Assembly: GCA_033239005.1 (NCBI GenBank)
Contig: BSQZ01000009.1
Span: 7,180,252-7,244,251 of the forward strand
DNA length: 64,000 bases
Direction of reading: 5' to 3'
Source: Lamellibrachia satsuma
Lineage: Eukaryota > Annelida > Polychaeta > Sabellida > Siboglinidae
Shown: piece after piece, positions 10,603 through 22,600 of the stretch
Numbering within the stretch: the first letter of the stretch is position 1
Layout of the letters: each line of letters starts with the position of its first letter
Made by a program: the position numbers and the translations under genes
Notes under the pieces: generated by a model
Database searches by the model: none
Told to the model about the DNA's origin: nothing
Seen by the model: the letters and a program-made list of their open reading frames with translations, nothing else

Positions 10603-13600
10603 GTTGAGTATCAGAGCGTTATGGGCACTTTGCAGCCCTAACAATTCGTCGCGTAAATACGTGTTACGGTCGCGCAGTGCATAGAAACGTGTGTGAAAAC
10701 GAAAATAAAATGTTCTGTTGTTCCGAATAACTCGTCATAGTATACATATTTTGCAACAGCTGCCGTCAGTACGATTTTAAAATCTTCGCCTCTAATGGCT
10801 GAGGTGTTCTTATAATAATTAAATTCATATAATGAGTCGTAATGACAACCTTATGTATGAATTTATGTAAACGTTCTGGAACCTTCAGTTCAGTACGAAG
10901 GTAAAAGGTCATCAACCTACTTCCTCGTAGTCGTATCAGCTTAGTTACTTATATCCCAAATTAGCAGTATTGTCATTAAGTCATTGTTATACATGTGGGA
11001 GATGACATTGCAAGAAGCAAACCTATCTCTATAATATAGGCTTAGACAAGGATTTTTCACAGAAAATGTCATGACTTCTGCGTGGACTGGAACCATTATC
11101 AAATGTTGTGTTCAAATCAAAATTATGTCTGAAAAGGACATTATGTTATTTGTTTATGTGCCAATTTTCAGTTCCATAACTTTATTAATATTATGAATTT
11201 TACAATCTAACCTGCGTTCGGTAAGCCTGAGTGAACTGCTCACTATATGAACCTCCACACCTCGCTGGCCCGCAAAAACAACTCGCATATAGTGCACTGT
11301 ATTGCTCAATGGTATGTCAAATGATCCTGTATTCAAGCAATTTACGGGATTCTTTATGTATTTGTGAAAAACCTATCTGTACATATATCATATGTTTCAT
11401 AATTGTTTAATCCGGTGGTTTTCAACCCATGGCCCACAAACCGAATACGACCCAATTAGCATATAATATATGCTAATATTAGGTTTAGCATATAATATAT
11501 GCTAATTGGGCCATATTTGTTTTGTGACAAATGGGCAGCTCATATTATGTGCTGACCAGTGTGAGAAATGGGCAGCAGATATTATGTACTACCCATTTCT
11601 CACAAAACAAATGGCCACACGCGGTTAGACAAAAAAACTGTTAGACATGCCTGTATTCCAAAGGAGGTATCACAGTAGCCTCACATCATGTAATGTGTTT
11701 GTATCTACTAAATGCGAAAATATTTCATGGGTGGGTTGTGGGTGAGGTGGCTGCAGCCCACATGACACATTCAGGTTTACATGACACATTCAGGGTCACA
11801 TGCAGCCCACATTTGTAAATAGGATGAGAACCACTGGCCCAAACAAATCGGTCTTAAATTTGAGCTCTATAATTCAAGTAGTTTGTGAGATATTGCCATT
11901 GGTAGATAGAACCGGGTAAATAGAATCTTGTAATATGAGAATGAATAGTTGTGGTAGTGGTATTTATAACCTCGTAAAACAAGTACTGATCGTTAGATTG
12001 ATTTTAACACCTAATGTGGACATACAAAATACTTAGAACTTGTAATGTTTTCAAGTCATTATGCTTTATATATATACAGTGAAACCTGTCCATAGCAGAC
12101 ACCGTCGGGACTGCACATTATGTCTGTTATGGACAGGTGTCCATTATGGATAATTTAATGCCATCATATTATAAATTATTACATTGACGTTGGCTAGTTG
12201 GTACTGTTGTGAGTGGTACAAATCACAGGAGCTATCATTAGTTAAGTGTTTCTTTGTTTTGAGGAACAACGAGTGGTGTTAGTATCACTAAACTTTTGGA
12301 AGAAACTTAACATGTGTACGAAAGAAGCTTGTCAGATGGCTCTGCACATGTATCGATATACTGCCGGTGGTGTACTTGTGGTGTACCGGTGGTGTACTGG
12401 TGCAGTGCATAATAAAATACCATGTTGCAAAAACAAGAAAATCTGTATAAATCTGTCCCAGTTGCAGCACAGCAGAGCGATCATACGTCCCGTCGACCAT
12501 TTCCCTTCCCTGCACTCTTGACCCTTGATTGCCAATGTCTTGTCAGGTAGTGCACGGTAGAACAATCTCGACGCAGTTGTATATGTCATCGAACTTGTAA
12601 CCATCGATGATCGATGGGATTTGCTGCTTCCAATCATCAATGATTTCGGAGGAAATGTTGGCAGCTTCCCCGCAGATAACGTGGAAGATGATGTTATGTC
12701 GCTTGCAGAACAATTCCAGCCACCTGTTCGACGCCTTAAACTTGGTTTTCCCCAGTTGCCTGGCATATTCGAGGGCTTTCTCTTGAACCATCGGGCCACT
12801 GAGGAGAATGTTTTGTGATCGTGCTGTCTGGAACCACTCGCAGCAAATGACGTTCACGTCTTCCTTGCTAGTCTTCTGCAGCTTGCGTTTGTGCAGTCAG
12901 GGCAGCAGTTCTGCTTTTCTCTTAAGGATCGAACTGGCCTGTGTTCGGCCAATATGAAAATTGTTTGCTAACTGGCAGCAAGATTTGCCCAGTTCTGCTG
13001 CCTTGATCAAGACAACTTTGTGTCATGTCAGTGCATTCCGTTTCGTACACATGATAACTGTGAAATTGAGTAATCTCAACTGATACTGGAATGTATAGCA
13101 CAATCGGTTGAACAGTTCATTGCTATTGTGACTACCAGTTGGATGTGGGCCATCAATTAAGTTGATGAAATCAATCACAGACCTGGAAAAGGCGAGCTGG
13201 AATTGTTTTGATGGCCAAAAGAAGTCAAGGTGTGACTATTTTGACTTCTCGTGGTAACTCTGATTGGCTCAGGGGGTTATCAATGCACTTTAAACTGCCT
13301 TCAAGCGGTGGGCCGACAATGAATGGTTGGCCGATATGCTCCTGCTTTTATCAAGTTATCTTTAGGTTGCAAAGTTAGAGCGATCCTTTTTGCTAATATG
13401 GTAACTATGGAATGGAGTAAACTCAACTGATACTGCATTATATAGTGCAGTCATTTCAGTACTGTGACTGCTATTTGGATGTGAGCCATAAATTAAGTTG
13501 ATGAAATAAATCACTGCCCCACTTTGAACTGCTTGCAAGCGGTAGGCTGACTGTGGATTATTGGCCGATGTGCTGCTGCTTTTATCAAGTCAACTTTGAG

Positions 13601-16600
13601 TCGCAAAGTCAGCGCATTCGTCTTTGTAGATATGATAATTCTGGAATGACACATTTCGGGAAACTCTGGGACCAGGCCGCTGAAAATGTCTCCGAGGATA
13701 TTCAGAATCTTATTAAAATGCAATAGACATATTTCGTGTTTATAATCATTCTTATATGTATATCATTGAAGTTACTTGACACTAATCAGGCATACGCATA
13801 ACATTATTACCTTTTTTGTAAAAACGGCAACATCATGTGACGTTAGTGCGTATCAGTAGTGGCTCAGCTAACTCGACTGTTAATGCACTTTGAGCTGTCC
13901 GCAAGCGATGGTAACTATGAATGGATGAGTCCAAATTCCTTGTCCGTTGTCCACATTGGCCAGGTGGCTGCTATGGACAGTTAGCAGACAGTGCTAACTA
14001 ATAGGAAGTCATTCGGGACTTTCAAAAGTGTCCATTATTGACAGGTGTCCATTATGGGCAGGTGGTCGCTAAGGCAGGTTTTACTGTACTAAGATTACTA
14101 AGTTTTTTTATTAAATACTTTTATGTTATACCTGTATATGCAGAACTTTTAATTTTACTAAATCTATTTTCAGAAAAGCTGATATCGCTGAAAAGAAGAA
14201 AGTAGAGGGTAACAAACTGTATGTTGACAAGAAATATGCGATGGCATTACAGCTGTACACAGAAGCCATAGGTGAGTTGAGGTGATATCGCAGAAGTATA
14301 AAACTGTGACGTCTTTATTAATTTTTTGCTTCTTAAAATGATGTTCTTTAGGCCACATTTTATTTGTTGTGGAAAATGTGGAAGAGTTTGAGTAGTGTTG
14401 GGAATCGATTTGATTTTCATAATCGATCATCATTTGTGGGCAGCCATTGTCGGAATAAAGCAACAAATTTCATCCTGCCACCAGATAATTTCAGAGTGGC
14501 TTTAGGTTGAAATGTTTATTTTTACAATTTTCACAGGGTGATTCTGGTTCAAGCAGACTCATTGTCACTGAATAGTTTATCGCAGTGGACACAGAGCTGG
14601 TGGCGACAGTGTAAAATAGTTTATCGCAGTGGACACAGAGCCGGTGGCGACAGTGTCAAATAGTTTATCGCAGTGGACACAGCCAGTGGCGACAGTGTCA
14701 AATAGTTTATCGCAGTGGACACAGAGCTGGTGGCGACAGTGTAAAATACAGCAACTGTTTGTTTGTTGTATGAGTTGTGTCTGACCTGTGTGGCATACTA
14801 CAGCAACTCTTTGTTTGTTGTTAGAGTTGTGTCCGACCTGTGGGTGGCGTACTACAGCAGCTGTTTGTTTGTTGTTAGAGTTGTGTCCGACCTGTGGGTG
14901 GCGTACTACAGCAACTGTTTTTTTGTTGTTAGAGTTGTGTCCGACCTGTGCGGCGTACTACAGCAGCTGTTTGTTTGTTAGAGTTGTATCCGACCTGTGT
15001 GGCGTACTACAGCAGCTGTTTGTTTGTTGTTAGAATTGTATCCGACCTGTGTGGCATACTACAGCAACTGTTTGTTTGTTGTTAGCGTTGTGTCTGACCT
15101 GTGTGGCGTACTACAGCAGCTGTTTGTTTGTTGTTAGAGTTGTGTCCGACCTGTGTGGCGTACTACAGCAGCTGTTTGTTTGTTGTTAGAGTTGTGTCCG
15201 ACCTGTGTGGCGTACTATAGCAACTGTTTGTTTGTTGTCAGAGTTGTGTGGCATACTACAGCAACTGTTTGTTTGTTGTTAGAGTTGTGTGGCGTACTAC
15301 AGCAGCTGTTTGTTTGTTGTTAGAGTTGTGTCCGACCTGTGTGGCGTACTGCAGCAGCTGTTTGTTTGTTGTTAGAGTTGTGTCCGACCTGTGTGGCATA
15401 CTACAGCAGCTGTTTGTTTGTTGTTAGAATTGTGTCCGACCTGTGTGGCGTACTACAGCAGCTGTTTGTTTGTTGTTAGAGTTGTGTCCGACCTGTGTGG
15501 CATACTACAGCAACTGTATGTTTGTTGTTAGAGTTGTATCCGACCTGTGTGGCGTACTACAGCAGCTGTTTGTTTGTTGTTAGAGTTGTATCTGACCTGT
15601 GTGGCATATTACAGCAACTGTTTGTTTGTTGTTAGAGTTGTGTCCGACCTGTGTGGCGTACTACAGCAACTGTTTGTTTGTTGTTAGAGTTGTGTCCGAC
15701 CTGTGTGGCGTACTACAGCAGCTGTTTGTTTGTTGTTAGAGTTGTGTCCGACCTGTGTGGCGTACTATAGCAACTGTTTGTTTGTTGTTAGAGTTGTGTG
15801 GCGTACTACAGCAGCTGTTTGTTTGTTCTTAGAGTTGTGTCTGACCTGTGTGGCGTACTGCAGCAGCTGTTTGTTTGTTGTTAGAGTTGTGTCCGACCTG
15901 TGTGGCGTACTACAGCAGCTGTTTGTTTGTTGTTAGAGTTGTGTCCGACCTGTGTGGCGTACTACAGCAGCTGTTTGTTTGTTGTTAGAGTTGTGTCCGA
16001 CCTGTGTGGCATACTACAGCAACTGTATGTTTGTTGTTAGAGTTGTGTCCGACCTGTGTGGTGTACTACAGCAACTGTTTGTTTGTTGTTAGAGTTGTGT
16101 CCGACCTGTGTGGCATACTACAGCAACTCTTTGTTTGTTGTTAGAGTTGTGTCCGACCTGTGTGGCGTACTACAGCAACTGTTTGTTTGTTGTTAGAGTT
16201 GTGTCCGACCTGTGTGGCGTACTACAGCAGCTGTTTGTTTGTTGTTAAGTTGTGTGGCATACTACAGCAACTGTTTGTTTGTTGTTAGAGTTGTGTCCGA
16301 CCTGTGTGGCGTACTACAGCAGCTGTTTGTTTGTTGTTAAGTTGTGTGGCATACTACAGCAGCTGTTTGTTTGTTGTTAGAGTTGTGTCCGACCTGTGTG
16401 GCATACTACAGCAGCTGTTTGTTTGTTGTTAGAGTTGTGTCCGACCTGTGTGGCATACTACAGCAACTGTATGTTTGTTGTTAGAGTTGTGTCCGACCTG
16501 TGTGGTGTACTACAGCAACTGTTTGTTTGTTGTTAGAGTTGTGTCCGACCTGTGTGGCGTACTACAGCAGCTGTTTGTTTGTTGTTAAGTTGTGTGGCAT

Positions 16601-19600
16601 ACTACAGCAACTGTATGTTTGTTGTTAGAGTTGTGTCCGACCTGTGTGGCGTACTACAGCACCTCTTTGTTTGTTGTTAGAGTTGTGTCCGACCTGTGTG
16701 GCGTACTACAGCAACTGTTTGTTTGTTGTTAGAGTTGTGTCCGACCTGTGTGGCATACTACAGCAGCTGTTTGTTTGTTGTTAGAATTGTGTCCGACCTG
16801 TGTGGCGTACTACAGCAGCTGTTTGTTTGTTGTTAGAGTTGTGTCCGACCTGTGTGGCGTACTATAGCAACTGTTTGTTTGTTGTTAGAGTTGTGTGGCG
16901 TACTACAGCAGCTGTTTGTTTGTTCTTAGAGTTGTGTCTGACCTGTGTGGCGTACTGCAGCAGCTGTTTGTTTGTTGTTAGAGTTGTGTCCGACCTGTGT
17001 GGCATACTACAGCAGCTGTTTGTTTGTTGTTAGAGTTGTGTCCGACCTGTGTGGCATACTACAGCAACTGTATGTTTGTTGTTAGAGTTGTGTCCGACCT
17101 GTGTGGTGTACTACAGCAACTGTTTGTTTGTTGTTAGAGTTGTGTCCGACCTGTGTGGCATACTACAGCAACTGTTTGTTTGTTGTTAGAGTTGTGTCCG
17201 ACCTGTGTGGCGTACTACAGCAGCTGTTTGTTTGTTGTTAAGTTGTGTGGCATACTACAGCACCTCTTTGTTTGTTGTTAGAGTTGTGTCCGACCTGTGT
17301 GGCGTACTACAGCAACTGTTTGTTTGTTGTTAGAGTTGTGTCCGACCTGTGTGGCATACTACAGCAGCTGTTTGTTTGTTGTTAGAGTTGTGTCCGACCT
17401 GTGTGGCGTACTACAGCAGCTGTTTGTTTGTTGTTAGAGTTGTGTTCGACCAGTGTGGCGTACTACAGCAGCTGTTTGTTTGTTGTTAGAGTTGTGTCCG
17501 ACCTGTGTGGCGTACTACAGCAACTGTTTGTTTGTTGTTAGAGTTGTGTGGCATACTACAGCAGCTGTTTGTTTGTTGTTAGAGTTGTGTGGCATACTAC
17601 AGCAACTGTTTGTTTGTTGTTAGAGTTGTGTCAGACCTGTGTGGCGTACTACAGCAACTGTTTGTTTGTTGTTAAGTTGTGTGGCATACTACAGCACCTC
17701 TTTGTTTGTTGTTAGAGTTGTGTCCGACCTGTGTGGCATACTACAGCAACTGTTTGTTTGTTGTTAGAGTTGTGTCCGACCTGTGTGGCATACTACAGCA
17801 GCTGTTTGTTTGTTGTTAGAGTTGTGTCCGACCTGTGTGGCGTACTACAGCAGCTGTTTGTTTGTTGTTAGAGTTGTGTTCGACCAGTGTGGCGTACTAC
17901 AGCAGCTGTTTGTTTGTTGTTAGAGTTGTGTCCGACCTGTGTGGCGTACTATAGCAACTGTTTGTTTGTTGTTAGAGTTGTGTGGCATACTACAGCAGCT
18001 GTTTGTTTGTTGTTAGAGTTGTGTGGCATACTACAGCAACTGTTTGTTTGTTGTTAGAGTTGTGTCAGACCTGTGTGGCGTACTACAGCAACTGTTTGTT
18101 TGTTGTTAAGTTGTGTGGCATACTACAGCACCTCTTTGTTTGTTGTTAGAGTTGTGTCCGACCTGTGTGGCATACTACAGCAACTGTTTGTTTGTTGTTA
18201 GAGTTGTGTCCGACCTGTGTGGCATACTACAGCAGCTGTTTGTTTGTTGTTAGAGTTGTGTCCGACCTGTGTGGCGTACTACAGCAGCTGTTTGTTTGTT
18301 GTTAGAGTTGTGTCCGACCTGTGTGGCGTACTACAGCAGCTGTTTGTTTGTTGTTAGAGTTGTGTCCGACCTGTGTGGCGTACTACAGCAACTGTTTGTT
18401 TGTTGTTAGAGTTGTGTGGCGTACTACAGCAGCTGTTTGTTTGTTCTTAGAGTTGTGTCCGACCTGTGTGGTGTACTACAGCAACTGTATGTTTGTTGTT
18501 AGAGTTGTGTGGCGTACTACAGCAGCTGTATGTTTGTTGTTAGAGTTGTGTCCGACCTGTGTGGTGTACTACAGCAACTGTTTGTTTGTTGTTAGAGTTG
18601 TGTCCGACCTGTGTGGCGTACTACAGCAACTGTTTGTTTGTTGTTAGAGTTGTATCCGACATGTGTGGCGTACTACAGCAACTGTTTGTTTGTTGTTAGA
18701 GTTGTGTCTGACCTGTGTGGCATACTACAGCAACTGTTTGTTTGTTGTTAGAGTTGTGTCTGACCTGTGTGGCATACTACAGCAACTGTTTGTTTGTTGT
18801 TAGAGTTGTGTCCGACCTGTGTGGCATACTACAGCAACTGTTTGTTTGTTGTTAGAGTTGTATCCGACATGTGTGGCGTACTACAGCAACTGTTTGTTTG
18901 TTGTTAGAGTTGTGTCTGACCTGTGTGGCATACTACAGCAACTGTTTGTTTGTTGTTAGAGTTGTGTCTGACCTGTGTGGCATACTACAGCAACTGTTTG
19001 TTTGTTGTTAGAGTTGTGTCCGACCTGTGTGGCGTACTACAGCAGCTGTTTGTTTGTTGTTAGAGTTGTGTCCGACCTGTGTGGCGTACTACAGCAACTG
19101 TTTGTTTGTTGTTAGAGTTGTGTCCGACCTGTGTGGCGTACTACAGCAACTGTTTGTTTGTTGTTAGAGTTGTGTGGCGTACTAATGCAGCTGTTTGTTT
19201 GTTGTTAGAGTTGTGTGGCATACTACAGCAACTGTTTGTTTGTTGTTAGAGTTGTGTGGCGTACTACAGCAGCTGTATGTTTGTTGTTAGAGTTGTATCC
19301 GACCTGTGTGGCGTACTACAGCAACTGTATGTTTGTTGTTAGAGTTGTATCCGACCTGTGTGGCGTACTACAGCAACTGTTTGTTTGTTGTTAGAGTTGT
19401 ATCTGACCTGTGTGGCGTACTACAGCAACTGTTTGTTTGTTGTTAGAGTTGTGTCCGACCTGTGTGGCGTACTACAGCAGCTGTTTGTTTGTTGTTAGAG
19501 TTGTGTCCGACCTGTGTGGCGTACTACAGCAGCTGTTTGTTTGTTGTTAGAGTTGTGTCCGACCTGTGTGGCGTACTACAGCAACTGTTTGTTTGTTGTT

Positions 19601-22600
19601 AGAGCTGTGTCCGACCTGTGTGGTGTACTACAGCAACTGTTTGTTTGTTGTTAGAGTTGTGTCCGACCTGTGTGGCGTACTACAGCAACTGTTTGTTTGT
19701 TGTTAGAGCTGTGTCCGACCTGTGTGGCGTACTACAGCAGCTGTTTGTTTGTTGTTAGAGTTGTGTCCGACCTGTGCGGCATACTACAGCAACAGGTCTG
19801 CCACACATATCATGATGAACCACTTCAAACAAGCGCTGGAGGACGCTCGCATAGCTACACGGATAGACCCAGACTTTGCAAAGGTGAGCAGGTTTGTCAC
19901 CTCAGAAAGAGATGAAATCTCGCCAATATTTCTCCAGCTGACTGAAATATGGAAAATCCTAACAGCCAAATTCCTTATACATTTGATGCTAATAGAAGTC
20001 GCTACCTACGACCTTAATAGAAAATGCAGTCTACGTGATGTCTGACACTTCTTCATAGAACACGCACAAAAAGTGAACTTAAAATCATTAGCCTGAAATT
20101 AATTTACTGTTTTTATGCCAGAGGCTCATCCAAAATAAGCCTCCTAGTTCCCAAGCCGATTTGATTTCACACCAATTTCATGTTTTTTTCTGAATGTTCC
20201 TTGTTCATGTTGTTATTGTTATGCTTTATCTGTTAGCCAGTATTGTAACGCAAAAATCGGTCCGGCCGGAAAACATTTGATCGCCAAAACTGGTCCGGCC
20301 TGGATAAAACTAGTCCAGCTGGACGGACCAGTTTTGGCCGGCCAAGGCCGGTCCGGCCAGACTGACTAACTATACATATTAACTAGAAATAGGTGTAGGG
20401 TAACCTGGGGCAAAATGGGCAATAGTATGGTGTGTTTTGTATACATTGTGTTAAGACACGTAGTGCATGCGGGGCAAGACGGTCCCCATGCATATGGGGC
20501 AAGACAGTTACTGTATCTTATTCCACATGCAAATGGTCATAATGTATAAAATGTATTACACATGACCAGTTATGTTTAATAAATTTAATATAATTTGAAC
20601 GTTGTATATAATGTGGGTAGAACTTTTTTATACACAAATAATCGGCAGCAAAGCAGGAAGTACGAAATTATGATTACGATATTTGTACAACTATTTACTA
20701 CACAAACAACACAGGATTAGAAACAAGAAGTACACCAGAATGAACTAATTTAAACACGTGCAGAGCACAACCAAGCAAACTGCTTATCAGTGCCACTTGA
20801 GGCAGTTCATGCACTGAACCCTATTTGAAGACGACTGCATTGACATTCGACAGTCACAGCACACCTTAGTTGTTGCTGTCGACTTAACCCGCGTAGATAT
20901 CCTTCTCGTTTTGCTTACAGGGAACATTAAAAATACTCCAGTTTCTAAAGACTTAATCAGGTGTTCTCTCATTGCAATCTGCTCAAATGTATACTTGCCT
21001 GGAAGTTAACACAAGAACATGTATACATGTATAGGTCATGTCTGTGTAATTGTGTCATTGGCTTCACTCAACATAACACAGTAAATTAACACGCCAACGA
21101 CACACTGACACACTGTCTCGGCATCAGACAGCTGTACTGTGTCTTTGTCAACCGGCGAAGGAAAGTTCGATTATATTATTTGTATACAAAACCAGCATAA
21201 ATTACATTACATTCAAACACAGTAGATGCAATACTTACATATTATCTCTCAGTGATGTTAACAGTCATTACACACGACATATATGCCTACAAATAATGTC
21301 TTAGAACACTTGCCTGTGTTAAAACACAGGATTTCCTGTAAGGACCTCTCAGAATTTACTCAGGTGGTATATTATTTTGTAACTATAGGGCCTACACCTA
21401 TTTCTAGTTAGTGTGTAAAGCTAAAGTCAATCTGGACCGGCTTTCCCCGACTAAAACTGGTCCATTCGGACTGATTTTTGCATGAGAGTACCATAAACTA
21501 TATATGAAATGAAAGCAAATTAAATTATCTTTTGAATGGTGTGAATTTTATAAATGTAGGTCCATTTTAACTTTACCATATATATTTTTATAAATGTTTG
21601 AGTCCATTAAATTTTTTTATTTATAACTACAGTTGACTTTGGATGCTATAATGACAATAATTAATCATTTTTGGACCACAAATATCAGTGAATGAAACCT
21701 TCAGAATTAAGTTCTGATTCAAACAGTAAGAAAAAAAAATTGTTATCCATTACAAAGTTATGATATATTTGATCAAATAAAGTAATGACCAAAAATCACA
21801 AAACATGTCACCATTTGTTTTCACTTTGAAAATCAGTTTTAGAAGAACGACAGCTAAATTGATTGCATTTTTCAACTTGAACACATGTTATAGTACTTAT
21901 ACTGGTGACCACAAATGTAAGCACAATATGTATATAACATTTATTTAAACTTTTTCTTTAACGAAACACAACTAGAAAATAGTTATTCTTGGACCGCTAT
22001 CCATACCACATTCAAGAGCGTCTCTATACGCTAAATTGTTGAAAACCCATCCTCCGTTGGAAACCTTCAAAATCACAGCCGGTTTCTAAATCCTCTACTA
22101 GCCAAAGTTGCATCCAGTTTTCATCAGCTTGTATTGATCGATTGGTTCAACATACGCCCGATTACTATCTAAAATAAAATCTAAAACATCTGAGAACATA
22201 TCAACATCATTGCCATAGTGCACAGCATGAATGGCTTCAGCCGTTTTACGATAACAATGAAAATCAACATTTTATTTAGTAATTTACTATGCTCGAAATC
22301 AACATCGTTGATTTAAACAGACCAATGTATAAAAACCGGAAGTGTCCCGGGCCAGTACACTTACCCACATTTTGTGACATCATAGGAATATGTGTATGTG
22401 TACTTGAAGTAATTCGATAGATAGGCCTACGTGCCTACGCTATAATTACACAAAAAGTCATAGTCAGGATAGAATTGGTAACTACGTAAAAAGTCATAGT
22501 TGGGATAGAAAGAGTTAAAAGCCGGTACATCCCATTTTCTAATAATAATCTTTTGTTAATGGTAACTTGTTTGTTACTACACAATTTTGGGAATTTGAAC

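Noticed and set aside
14763..19740. Several + strand frames of 70-110 codons rich in Cys, Leu and Val ([21 protein letters not shown])
   Set aside because: They are readings of the 52-bp repeat in shifting frames, each ended by the TAG in the acceptor. Only the last 125 bp of the region is coding.
14747..19758. A CRISPR-like regularly spaced repeat
   Set aside because: The units are contiguous with no unique spacers, and the setting is a spliced animal gene.
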